Part shown: positions 18,906 to 26,350 of the stretch, piece after piece
Position numbering within the stretch: the first letter of the stretch is position 1
Layout of the letters: every line of letters starts with the position of its first letter
NCBI GenBank assembly: GCA_035574275.1
Contig: DATLYY010000042.1
Coordinates: 27,008 to 91,007, forward strand
Direction: 5' to 3'
Source of the DNA: Verrucomicrobiia bacterium
Lineage (GTDB): Bacteria > Zixibacteria > MSB-5A5 > DSPP01
DNA: 64,000 nt
Position numbers and translations under genes: made by a program
Notes under the pieces: generated by a model
The model's database searches: none
Told to the model about the DNA's origin: nothing
Seen by the model: the letters and a program-made list of their open reading frames with translations, nothing else

Positions 18906-20020
18906 CGGCAAAAGATAGAATAGACGCGCTTTTGTCCGGCCGGCAGCCGGACCGGACGCCCGTGGCCGCCTGGCGGCATTTTTATCATCTGGAATTTTCA
19001 CCCGAACTGTTCGTTTCCGCCACGGTCGGCTTCCAGCGGAAATTTTCCTGGGATTTCGTCAAAATAAACCCGCGCGCCTCCTATCATGTGGAGGGCTGGG
19101 GCGCGCAGTACGTTCCGCCCAAAAATCCTTTGGACAAGCCGCAGCGCCTTTCTTTTCCCGTGGGTCTGCCGGCCGACTGGGAGAAAATCGAGGAGCTGCC
19201 GCTCGGCTCCGGAGTTCTGGCGGCGGAACTTTTGACCGTTTCCAAAATCGCTAAAAAGCTGGGGAAATCGGTTTACAAGTTTATGACCGTCTTTTCCCCA
19301 CTTTCCATCGCCGGGGATTTGGTCGGCACGGAGGCGCAGCTCGTGCGGGATATGCAGGAATCGCCGCTTTTGGTGCAGGAGGCGCTGGAGGAAATCACCA
19401 AGACGTTTGTGCGCTTCTCCGTCGATTGTCTGAACGCCGGGGCGGACGGGATATTTTTTGCCACCACGGAGTGGGCCTCCAAAAACGTTTTGACCGAGGA
19501 GGATTACCGCAAATTCGGCCGGCCGTTTGATTTGGAAGTGATTGAGGCCGTCCGCGGAGTCGGCGGCAAACTGATTTTGCACGTCTGCGAGCCGAACAAC
19601 ATGCTTTCGCAGTTCACCGACTATCCGGTGGATATGATCAACTGGGCGGCCTCCGACCGTTCCAATATCACCCTATCGGAAGGGTACAACCTGTTCAAAA
19701 AGCCGGTCATCGGCGGCATCGACCATACTTCTTCCCTTTTGCTCGGGCGCAAAGAAGCGCTTGTGAGTGCCATGCGGCCGACTTTGGCGCTGCTGAAAAA
19801 TCTACCCGCCGTTTTGGGGGCGGAGTGCGCTCTTCCGCCGGCCGTGCCGGAGGAGAATTTGATGGCCTTGCGGCAGCTGGTGGAAAAGTCCGGCGGCTCC
19901 AGAAAAACGACGGTGAAAATCCGGCCCGTACGTAAGGCCAAAAAAGCGGCGAAAGGGAAGAGAAAAGTTTCTAAAACCAAAGGGAAGAAGAGGCGGGAAA
20001 AGCGGGGAAAGAAAAAGTAG
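18902..20020 (+). CDS. UroD-like, MtaA-type methyltransferase family protein
   Basis: Uroporphyrinogen-decarboxylase fold protein, 372 residues. The zinc signature of corrinoid-dependent methyltransferases is visible: H-X-C at H227/C229 (LILHVCEPNN) and a downstream cysteine at C309 (LGAECALPPAVP). This argues for methyl transfer rather than haem synthesis. A lysine/arginine-rich tail of roughly 40 residues follows the domain and is not part of the usual family. The start at 18902 overlaps the DUF169 stop. The methyl donor is unknown and no corrinoid protein is encoded nearby. Confidence 0.8.
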   Translation: MTAKDRIDALLSGRQPDRTPVAAWRHFYHLEFSPELFVSATVGFQRKFSWDFVKINPRASYHVEGWGAQYVPPKNPLDKPQRLSFPVGLPADWEKIEELPLGSGVLAAELLTVSKIAKKLGKSVYKFMTVFSPLSIAGDLVGTEAQLVRDMQESPLLVQEALEEITKTFVRFSVDCLNAGADGIFFATTEWASKNVLTEEDYRKFGRPFDLEVIEAVRGVGGKLILHVCEPNNMLSQFTDYPVDMINWAASDRSNITLSEGYNLFKKPVIGGIDHTSSLLLGRKEALVSAMRPTLALLKNLPAVLGAECALPPAVPEENLMALRQLVEKSGGSRKTTVKIRPVRKAKKAAKGKRKVSKTKGKKRREKRGKKK

Positions 20021-20027
20021 AAAGCGA

Positions 20028-20483
20028 ATGAATAAAAATGTAATGGCAAATGCAGTGGAAGAAATACAGGGCAAAGCCAAGGTGCTTCCGAAGGAAAAGT
20101 TGTTGGAAGAAACGGTCGCCGTTTTGAAAAACAGGTTTCCCAAGTACACCTGGGTCGGTATCTATCTGATGGATGGAGCGGACGAACTGGTTCTGGGGCC
20201 TTTTCTTGGGAAAACCTCCCCACACACCCGGATCAAAATCGATTCCGGAATTTGCGGGGCGGCGGCCCGCGAGAAAGATACGGTCATTGTTCCCGACGTT
20301 AGCGCCGACCCGCGTTATCTGGCCTGTTCAATAGGGACCAAATCGGAAATTGTCGTCCCCATTATGCGCGACGGGAAAGTTTTTGGTGAAATCGACATCG
20401 ATTCCGATTTGCCGGACGCCTTTGATGCCGAAGATAAAAAGCTTCTGGAGAAAATAGCCGCAATATTGGGGGAGAAGTTTTAG
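20028..20483 (+). CDS. GAF domain protein, free methionine-R-sulfoxide reductase-like
   Basis: 151-residue single GAF domain. The strongly conserved fRMsr segments GICGAAA and YLACSIGTKSEIVVPI are present with two of the family's three redox cysteines. The first one (E. coli Cys84) is replaced by histidine in HTRIKIDSGICG. Catalysis with the remaining pair is plausible, but a sensory GAF role cannot be excluded. It starts seven bases after the UroD-like gene and may be its third operon member. Confidence 0.75.
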   Translation: MNKNVMANAVEEIQGKAKVLPKEKLLEETVAVLKNRFPKYTWVGIYLMDGADELVLGPFLGKTSPHTRIKIDSGICGAAAREKDTVIVPDVSADPRYLACSIGTKSEIVVPIMRDGKVFGEIDIDSDLPDAFDAEDKKLLEKIAAILGEKF

Positions 20484-20490
20484 CGGCCGG

Positions 20491-21333
20491 TTATTTTATA
20501 GTGACCCGCCAATTCAAGTTGAAGTAGTAAAAGTCCAGAATTTCAAAGTATCTTGCCGCGCCCGGGGCAAAGCTGCGCACCAAGTCGGGTATCGTGGTTC
20601 CCGCGCCGAAACGAAGCTCCCGCAGGGGGGAAATTCCGTCTGCATTGCGGCGGGTGCTGTAGCCGATTCCCAGCGAAACCGGCTGGCGTTCCCCCCATTT
20701 CAACTCGGGGCGATAGGTGCCCCAAAAAATGAAATTATCGAATTGCCGGGCCGTCTGGGAGAAGAGATGATTTTGAGAATCGAAGGGGTTGGATTTGGCG
20801 CTGGTTTTGATGTCCCAGTCTGCGGGGCGGCTTAGCTTCAAAAGCCCCAAACCGATGCCGGCGTAGTTGGCCAACAAGTCCTCTACGCCAAAACCCTGCG
20901 TGGTGTTGAAAGCATCCATAGGCACTTCCACGAAGGTCATCAGAATGGCGCTTTCCAACGCGCCGTAGAGGCGGGCTTTTTTTGGAGAGAAGCCGGCCCA
21001 GCGGTAGGCGCGATAGGCCTCCTTGGTCAGCGTGTAGGCCACCGTCAGGTGACTAACTTCGTCATTCTGGGCCAGATAGTCGCCAGACCAGTCGCTTTTA
21101 AAATGAAATTTTCCGGTGGACCCGCCCCAGCTTTTCTGGGTCTGGTCATATGCCACGGCCAACCCGACAACGTGCCCTCCCCCCAAAATCAACATACGGG
21201 ACGTTTTCGGTTTGTAGAGGGGATAATGAGTCGTCAGTGTCGGGCCATTGGCCAGCGTATCCGGCGGGGCTGAGGTTTCGGCAAAAAGGGGAGCGAAGGA
21301 GAGGCCGAGAAGAACCGGCAAAAGTGACTTCAA
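20491..21333 (-). CDS. Exported DUF2279 family protein
   Basis: 280 residues with a signal peptide (MKSLLPVLLGLSFAPLFAETS). The middle part, with FHFKSDWSGDYLAQNDEVSH and RWAGFSPKKARLYGALESA, matches the DUF2279 (YfiM-like) pattern of envelope proteins of unknown function. The start overlaps the stop of the upstream ABC ATPase by four bases, so they form a minus-strand operon. It converges on the GAF gene with a gap of only seven bases. Confidence 0.72.
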   Translation of the reverse strand: MKSLLPVLLGLSFAPLFAETSAPPDTLANGPTLTTHYPLYKPKTSRMLILGGGHVVGLAVAYDQTQKSWGGSTGKFHFKSDWSGDYLAQNDEVSHLTVAYTLTKEAYRAYRWAGFSPKKARLYGALESAILMTFVEVPMDAFNTTQGFGVEDLLANYAGIGLGLLKLSRPADWDIKTSAKSNPFDSQNHLFSQTARQFDNFIFWGTYRPELKWGERQPVSLGIGYSTRRNADGISPLRELRFGAGTTIPDLVRSFAPGAARYFEILDFYYFNLNWRVTIK

Positions 21334-22403
21334 ATCCGTTTCCCCGTTTGCGAGTCGAAAAAGTATAAATCGTCGGGGTTCAGGAAAACGGCACCGGGGA
21401 TTTGGCCGGCTTTTTCCACGGTGCGGACGGAGAGCTTCTGGCCGTCGGGAGTTTCCAGATAATAGAAAAATTCGTGGCCGAAGTTCTCACCGGCCAGAAA
21501 TTTTGCCGGCAGTTTCAAGGTGTTATTGGCCGAAGGGGACGAGAGTTTCCCCTTTTCCGGACGGAAGCCCATAACAGGTTTGGCGGATTGCGCCGCTTTT
21601 GTAAGAAGGAGGGACGGCAGCGGGAAGGTCCATCCCTGGAAATTCAGCGCGCCGTTGGAGATCCCTAAACTGGTCAGCGCATTCATTCCGGGATGGCCGA
21701 AGAATTGGGCCACGAAAAGGGAGCGAGGGTCGTTGTAAATTTGCTCCGGTGTGCCGATTTGCAAAAGCTCCCCCGATTTCATCACGCCGATTTTGTCCCC
21801 CAGGCTCATCGCCTCGGTCTGGTCGTGGGTCACGTAAACCGTGGCGGCGGAAAGTTCCTTTTTAAGCCCCAACAACTCCTGCCGCACCCGCTGGCGCAGG
21901 GCGGCGTCCAAATTCGAGAGCGGTTCATCCAAAAGCAGAACTTTCGGTTCCCGCACCAAAGCCCGTCCCAAAGCCACGCGTTGGCGCTCGCCGCCGGAAA
22001 GCGCTTTGGGTTTGCGTTCCAAAAGGCCGGAGAGTCCCAGAAACTGGGAGGTTTTTTTCACTTTCGAGTCGATTTCACTTTTTGGCGTTTTTTTCAACTT
22101 CAAACCGAAGGCGATGTTTTCGAAAACGGTCATATGGGGGTAGAGGGCGTAGTTCTGAAAGACCATCGCCACTTCGCGTTCTTTGGGAGGAAGGTTATTC
22201 ACCTTTTTTTCGGCGATAAAAATATCCCCTTCGGCCGGTTCGGCCAAACCGGAGACCAGCCGTAGAGTAGTGGATTTTCCGCAGCCGGAAGGCCCCACCA
22301 GAACGAGAAAGGTTTTTTCTGAAACTTCAAACGAGATTTTTTTAGGAACCTCCACCCCGTTTTCAAAGCGATAGCTCACGTCTTTCAGCACAAGGGAAGG
22401 CAT
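21330..22403 (-). CDS. Sugar-type ABC transporter ATP-binding protein (MalK/UgpC/MsmX-like)
   Basis: 357 residues. Walker A is GPSGCGKST, the signature LSGGERQRVALGRAL is followed by Walker B VLLLDEPLSNLDA, and the H-loop sits in YVTHDQTEAM. A TOBE/OB-type C-terminal region follows. No permease or binding protein is nearby, so it probably energises transporters encoded elsewhere, as MsmX does in Bacillus. The start at 22403 (MPSLVLKDVSYRF) fits the family; an upstream TTG would add 12 residues. A promoter puts the mRNA start at about this ATG. Confidence 0.9.
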   Translation of the reverse strand: MPSLVLKDVSYRFENGVEVPKKISFEVSEKTFLVLVGPSGCGKSTTLRLVSGLAEPAEGDIFIAEKKVNNLPPKEREVAMVFQNYALYPHMTVFENIAFGLKLKKTPKSEIDSKVKKTSQFLGLSGLLERKPKALSGGERQRVALGRALVREPKVLLLDEPLSNLDAALRQRVRQELLGLKKELSAATVYVTHDQTEAMSLGDKIGVMKSGELLQIGTPEQIYNDPRSLFVAQFFGHPGMNALTSLGISNGALNFQGWTFPLPSLLLTKAAQSAKPVMGFRPEKGKLSSPSANNTLKLPAKFLAGENFGHEFFYYLETPDGQKLSVRTVEKAGQIPGAVFLNPDDLYFFDSQTGKRI

Positions 22404-22411
22404 CGGGGGAG

Positions 22412-22439
22412 AAAATAGGAAATTGGAGGAAATTGTCAA
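22412..22439 (-). promoter_or_regulatory. Promoter of the ABC ATPase operon (leaderless)
   Basis: On the minus strand, TTGACA (22439-22434), a 16-base spacer and TATTTT (22417-22412). The ATG begins eight bases after the -10, so transcription would start at or next to the start codon. No ribosome site is seen. Confidence 0.5.
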
Positions 22440-22444
22440 AGAAT

Positions 22445-22462
22445 GCCGATAAAGTTGTCGGC
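22445..22462. promoter_or_regulatory. Dyad GCCGA-N8-TCGGC in the ABC/rrf2 intergenic region
   Basis: A five-base inverted repeat just upstream of the ABC -35 box, resembling the operator at 22569-22587 but with a centre shorter by one base. It may be a weak second site for the Rrf2 regulator. The left part also reads GCCGATAA, like a sigma-28 -10 box, probably by chance. Confidence 0.3.
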
Positions 22463-22533
22463 AATTTTATCCAGGATTTTTTAGAACGACGTATCCTACG
22501 GATTGACAAGAGCTTATGGGGATTAAAATTCCA

Positions 22534-22563
22534 TTGACAAGTTGGCTCTAAAGTTCGTATAAT
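22534..22563 (+). promoter_or_regulatory. Consensus promoter of the Rrf2/Fe-S cluster
   Basis: TTGACA (22534-22539), an 18-base spacer and a perfect TATAAT (22558-22563). Transcription would start near 22570, within the operator-like dyad. Confidence 0.75.
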
Positions 22564-22568
22564 TAAAT

Positions 22569-22587
22569 GCCGACCTGTAAAGTCGGG
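22569..22587 (+). promoter_or_regulatory. IscR type-1-like operator at the rrf2 transcription start
   Basis: GCCGAC-N7-GTCGGG is a perfect inner dyad CCGAC/GTCGG with G at both outer positions. The published IscR type-1 pattern has YYGAC-N7-GTCRR with S flanks, the same half-sites and spacing; the A/T-rich centre matches only partly. Its place over the transcription start just downstream of TATAAT suggests autorepression by the Fe-S regulator encoded next. Confidence 0.6.
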
Positions 22588-22592
22588 ATTAT

Positions 22593-23033
22593 ATGTTTAC
22601 GCTTAGCAAAAAGACGGATTATGGCCTGATGGCCATCGAGTATCTGCGCGCAGCCGGCAAGGAGCGGCGGGTTTCGGCGCGGGAAATTTCCGAGCGCTAC
22701 GACATTCCGACCGAGCTTTTGGCCAAAATTCTGCAGCGTCTGGCGCGTCATGGGATGGTGGAAGCGGTCCCCGGCCCATCCGGCGGGTACCATTTGGCGA
22801 AAGATGTACGGGAGATCCGGTTGACCGATGTCATCGGCGCGGTCGGCGACGAAGTGGCCTTGATATCCTGCTTGAAGCATGACCATTCGGCCTGCGAGCA
22901 GATCGGCTGCTGCACGGTGCGCAGCCCCCTTGTGCGGGTGCAGGAAAAGCTTTTGGATTATTTGGGACGAATCACGCTGGAGGAACTGTACCAAACGGAG
23001 ACGGTTTTTCCGGTAGGCGGACTTAAGGTATAA
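22593..23033 (+). CDS. Rrf2 family transcriptional regulator, IscR/SUF-regulator-like
   Basis: 146 residues. The N-terminal winged helix (KKTDYGLMAIEYL, then LAKILQRLARHGMVEAVPGPSGGYHL) is typical of Rrf2 proteins. A cysteine group at about residues 94-110 (SCLKHDHSACEQIGCC) would hold an Fe-S cluster, as in IscR and the SUF regulator. It leads an Fe-S and ferredoxin gene cluster and has an IscR-like operator over its own promoter, so it most likely senses Fe-S status. No clear ribosome site precedes the ATG. Confidence 0.88.
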   Translation: MFTLSKKTDYGLMAIEYLRAAGKERRVSAREISERYDIPTELLAKILQRLARHGMVEAVPGPSGGYHLAKDVREIRLTDVIGAVGDEVALISCLKHDHSACEQIGCCTVRSPLVRVQEKLLDYLGRITLEELYQTETVFPVGGLKV

Positions 23034-23044
23034 GGAGCAAAAAA

Positions 23045-23407
23045 ATGGCGGAGATGGTTCAGAATACCGGCGTGGAGCCGGAAGGTAAAATTTTAGTCAC
23101 GGAAACGGCGGTACGCGAAATCAAAAAAATTCTTTCGCAGCAGGCCCCGGGCACATTTTTGCGCGTTGGCGTCAAGGGGGGCGGTTGTTCCGGGCTTTCC
23201 TATCTGATGAATCTGGACACGCAGACGGGAGAGCTGGACCGGTCGTTTATGTTCGGCGATGTCAAGGTGGTTGTGGACGCCAAGGCGCTCGTGTACCTGA
23301 ACGGGCTGACCTTGGATTACACGGGCGATTTGCTAAACGGCGCCTTCCGTTTCAACAACCCGCAGGCCAAACGGAGTTGCGGCTGCGGCAGTTCATTTTC
23401 TGTCTAA
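23045..23407 (+). CDS. HesB/IscA family iron-sulfur cluster carrier
   Basis: 120-residue A-type carrier. The three cluster cysteines are in GGGCSGLSY and in the C-terminal SCGCGSS. A-type carriers pass [4Fe-4S] or [2Fe-2S] clusters to target enzymes. TAAGGAG precedes the ATG, and it is 11 bases after the rrf2 stop, so they are co-transcribed. The nearby complex I needs many clusters. IscA, ErpA and SufA cannot be told apart here. Confidence 0.93.
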   Translation: MAEMVQNTGVEPEGKILVTETAVREIKKILSQQAPGTFLRVGVKGGGCSGLSYLMNLDTQTGELDRSFMFGDVKVVVDAKALVYLNGLTLDYTGDLLNGAFRFNNPQAKRSCGCGSSFSV

Positions 23408-23409
23408 AA

Positions 23410-23655
23410 ATGGAAGTCATCGATTTTGCTGATTTGGCCTCCGGCGGGGTGGTGCAGGAAGAGTCGTTTGTCAAAACACTTTCCGGACTGGCGTGGGACA
23501 AATATCAAGGCAAGGATGTCCTCATCCGGGGCTGTGCCTCGTTTCCCGTGCCGACTTGGGCTTATATGATGCTTGCAGCCCGGCTGGCGGGGGTGGCGAA
23601 AACCATTGCCTACGGCGAGGAGAAAAACCCGCTTCCCATTTATCAGAAGTCGTGA
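23410..23655 (+). CDS. Short DUF2480 family protein
   Basis: 81 residues starting at an ATG two bases after the HesB stop. The segment WDKYQGKDVLIRGCASFPVP and then TWAYMMLAARLAGVAKTI matches the C-terminal half of DUF2480. Full-length members, common in Bacteroidetes near SUF genes, are about twice as long; this is a compact version. The role is unknown, but the gene position points to Fe-S assembly. Confidence 0.7.
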   Translation: MEVIDFADLASGGVVQEESFVKTLSGLAWDKYQGKDVLIRGCASFPVPTWAYMMLAARLAGVAKTIAYGEEKNPLPIYQKS

Positions 23656-23734
23656 GTGGAAGGTTTTGCGCCTTTCACAGTTGCCTGCCCGTTCGTAATC
23701 GCTTTAATTCCTCCTTCCATTCCTGAAGAGAATA

Positions 23735-24079
23735 ATGCCCAAGGTTCACTTCAAAAATCTGGATAAGACTGTTGAGGCCTTGGAAGGGCAGTCGATTTTG
23801 GACGCTGCCTTGGACAACGACATCCAACTCACTCATGACTGTGGCGGGAACTGCACCTGCTCCACCTGCCATGTGGTTATCCTCGAAGGAATGGAGCATC
23901 TTTCCCCCAAAGACGAAGCGGAGCAGGATCAATTGGAAATGGCGGAAGGGCTGACGCCGACTTCCCGTCTCGGCTGTCAGTCGCGGGTTTTTGGCGACGT
24001 CACCTTGATTGTTCCCAATGGTACTTCGCCGGGGCCTACATCCGACCCCGTTTTCAAAATTGGGTCACCAACGGGATAG
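23735..24079 (+). CDS. fdx: [2Fe-2S] ferredoxin, adrenodoxin/ISC type
   Basis: 114 residues. Cluster ligands are C-X5-C-X2-C in CGGNCTCSTC and a later cysteine in SRLGCQSRV. This is the adrenodoxin/IscFdx kind that donates electrons in Fe-S assembly or to oxygenases. It lies directly before a ferredoxin-NADP reductase gene (21 bases apart), its likely electron source. The C-terminal tail after residue 95 is polar and Gly/Pro/Ser-rich. Confidence 0.9.
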   Translation: MPKVHFKNLDKTVEALEGQSILDAALDNDIQLTHDCGGNCTCSTCHVVILEGMEHLSPKDEAEQDQLEMAEGLTPTSRLGCQSRVFGDVTLIVPNGTSPGPTSDPVFKIGSPTG

Positions 24080-24100
24080 CTTTATATTATTTTGTAAAAT

Positions 24101-25135
24101 ATGAGCGCAGGTGAAAAAATTTACGACGTGACGGTAATCGGTGCGGGGCCGGTGGGCCTCTTCGCCGCCTATTATGCCGGATTGCGGGATCTTTCGGTAA
24201 AAATCGTCGATTCGCTGCCGTACATCGGCGGGCAAGTGAACACCCTCTATCCCAAAAAGCCGGTTTATGACGTGGCGGGCTGTCCGGCCATTGTGGGCGA
24301 AGATTTGGTCAAAAATTTGGTCGAGCAGGTTCAGCAGTACAAGCCGGCGATTGTTCTGGGGGAGCGGATTACCGAGCTGTATCGTCAAGGGGACGGCAGT
24401 TATTTGCTCAAAGGCGACCACGGCAGCGAACATCGTACGAAAACAGTGATTATCACCGCCGGCATCGGAGTTTTTGCCCCCCGCAAGCTGGAAAAACCGG
24501 AGGTGGAGGCCTGGCTGGGGAAGGGGTTTTACTACGGGGTGATGGACCCGGAGGAATTCCGCGACAAAAAAGTGCTACTCATAGGCGGCGGCGACACGGC
24601 GCTCGACTGGGCTTTGGCGCTTCAGCGTATCGCCAAAAGCTTGGTACTCGTCCACCGTTCTGCCAAATTCACGGCGCACGAGGACAGCGTAAAGAAACTT
24701 CACAACTCCGGCATACCGGTTTTCACCACCACGGAAGTGGAGGCGGTCAGCGGAAATTCCAAAATCGAGCGGGCCTCAATTCTGAACAAGCTGACGCAGG
24801 AGAAAAAGGAATTTGAAGTGGATGCGGTGGTTTGCTGCATCGGCTACGCCGCCAATCTGGGGCCTTTGCGCAACTGGGGGCTGGAATTTGGCGCAGGGCA
24901 TACCATCAAGGTCAACGCCCATATGGAAACTAATCTTCCGGGTGTTTACGCTGCGGGAGATATTGCCGGCTTTGAAGGGAAGCTTAAGCTCATCGCCACC
25001 GGCTTTGGCGAGGCCGCCATCGCCGCCAACTACGCCGCCCACCAAATCAACCCCTCCGCCAAGGTTTTTCCGGGTTATTCCACGAATTTTGTGGAAGAGA
25101 AAAAAGAGAAGCAGGCCCATCCCGCTTCGAAATAG
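24101..25135 (+). CDS. Ferredoxin-NADP reductase, type 2 (thioredoxin-reductase-like)
   Basis: 344 residues. The FAD-binding GAGPVGLFAAYYAGLR and NADPH-binding LLIGGGDTALDWAL motifs are clear, as is GVYAAGDIAG near the C-terminus. The CXXC redox pair of thioredoxin reductases is absent, which identifies the FNR subgroup. It transfers electrons between NADPH and ferredoxin; the gene just upstream encodes the probable partner. Confidence 0.9.
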   Translation: MSAGEKIYDVTVIGAGPVGLFAAYYAGLRDLSVKIVDSLPYIGGQVNTLYPKKPVYDVAGCPAIVGEDLVKNLVEQVQQYKPAIVLGERITELYRQGDGSYLLKGDHGSEHRTKTVIITAGIGVFAPRKLEKPEVEAWLGKGFYYGVMDPEEFRDKKVLLIGGGDTALDWALALQRIAKSLVLVHRSAKFTAHEDSVKKLHNSGIPVFTTTEVEAVSGNSKIERASILNKLTQEKKEFEVDAVVCCIGYAANLGPLRNWGLEFGAGHTIKVNAHMETNLPGVYAAGDIAGFEGKLKLIATGFGEAAIAANYAAHQINPSAKVFPGYSTNFVEEKKEKQAHPASK

Positions 25136-25173
25136 TTTTCCTCCCTAAATAGTTAGTTAGTCGTTTTCCCGGC

Positions 25174-25202
25174 TTGACGGGGTCGAGGGGAAAGCTTATT
25201 TA
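25174..25202 (+). promoter_or_regulatory. Probable selD promoter
   Basis: TTGACG (25174-25179), a 17-base spacer and TATTTA (25197-25202). Transcription would start near 25209, right at the GAGGAG ribosome site of selD. Confidence 0.5.
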
Positions 25203-25219
25203 AACATCGAGGAGATGGA

Positions 25220-26284
25220 ATGACACCAGCGGAAAAGGCCTGCCGGATAACCGCCTTCGCCCGGTCGGGCGGTTGAGCAGGAAAGGTAAGTCCGGTGGAC
25301 TTACACGACATCGTCCATAGTTTGGACATACCGAAGAACGAGGCGGTTTTGGTGGGGGTGGAGACCGCCGACGACGCCGGGGTGTATCATCTCACCGATG
25401 AAATCAACCTGGTGCAGACGGCGGATTTCATCACGCCGCCCGTGGACGACCCGTTTTTGTTCGGCAAAATAGCGGCGGCCAATTCCCTTTCGGACGTATA
25501 CGCGATGGGGGGGCGTCCGCTGACGGCTCTCAATCTGTGCTGTTTTCCTTCGGCCGGCGTTGATAAGGAACATCTGACGGGGATTCTGCGCGGCGGGCTG
25601 GAAGCAATAAAGGAAGCGGGCGCGGCCTTGGTCGGCGGACATACGGTCAAAGACGAGGAGCTGAAATACGGGCTTTCAGTAACCGGCATCGTGCGCAAAG
25701 CGGATATCAAGCGGAATTCAACGGCCAAAGCCGGTGACCAACTAATTTTGACCAAGCCGATTGGCACGGGGGTAATCGTCTCCGGCACGCGCAGAGGACT
25801 TTTGCCTCCCGATGGGGTTATCCGCCGCGCCGCTGAACATATGTCGAAATTAAATGCCACGGCTTCCAAACGAATGGTGGAATTCGGCGTATCCGCTTGC
25901 ACGGACGTAACCGGTTTTGGGCTGGCGGGGCACGGTTATGAAATGGCGAAGGGTTCGAAAGTGGGGATTCGTTTTTGGGCGAACAAGGTGCCGCATTACC
26001 CGGAAAGTTTGGAAATGATTCGGCAGGGGGTGCGCACCGGCCTTACCAACCCGAACTTTCATTCAGTCGAAGGACACTTCAAATCTGATTCCTCGTTGCC
26101 GGAAGAACTGGTGGGGCTTTTCTTTGACCCGCAAACGTCCGGAGGGCTGTTGATTTCGATTGCCACCGAAAAAGCCAAAGGGCTTTTGGATACCCTGCAC
26201 AAAGACGGCATTAAAGAAGCATCCATTATTGGTGAGGTTTTTGTCTCTTCCGAGCCGCAAATTCTTCTTGAAATGGCACATTGA
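25220..26284 (+). CDS. selD: Selenide, water dikinase (selenophosphate synthase), selenocysteine form
   Basis: Makes selenophosphate from selenide and ATP. The true start is ATG 25220 with GAGGAG five bases upstream. The frame runs through an in-frame TGA at 25274-25276, codon 19, read as selenocysteine: ARSGG-U-AGKVSP. This aligns with the catalytic Cys17...Lys20 region of E. coli SelD, and the lysine is kept. A SECIS-type hairpin follows immediately. The total is 354 residues, the normal family size, with later motifs TADDAGVYHL, DVYAMGGRPLTALN and DVTGFGLAGHGYEM. Conventional calling would start at GTG 25295 and lose the active site. SelA, SelB and tRNA-Sec must be elsewhere in the genome. 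Confidence 0.92.
25274..25304 (+). promoter_or_regulatory. Selenocysteine UGA codon with bacterial SECIS hairpin
   Basis: TGA at 25274-25276 is followed by a perfect eight-base-pair stem GTAAGTCC/GGACTTAC (25286-25293 and 25297-25304) closed by the loop GGT. The apical loop is 17 bases after the UGA and opens with G, within the published bacterial SECIS model (a short loop with G in its first two positions, 16-37 bases away). Confidence 0.9.
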
Positions 26285-26350
26285 TTTGAATTCCGAAGGC
26301 CGCATCTTCTATGTTTTTCTCCATCGGATTTGCCACCGTGAAAGGATTTT

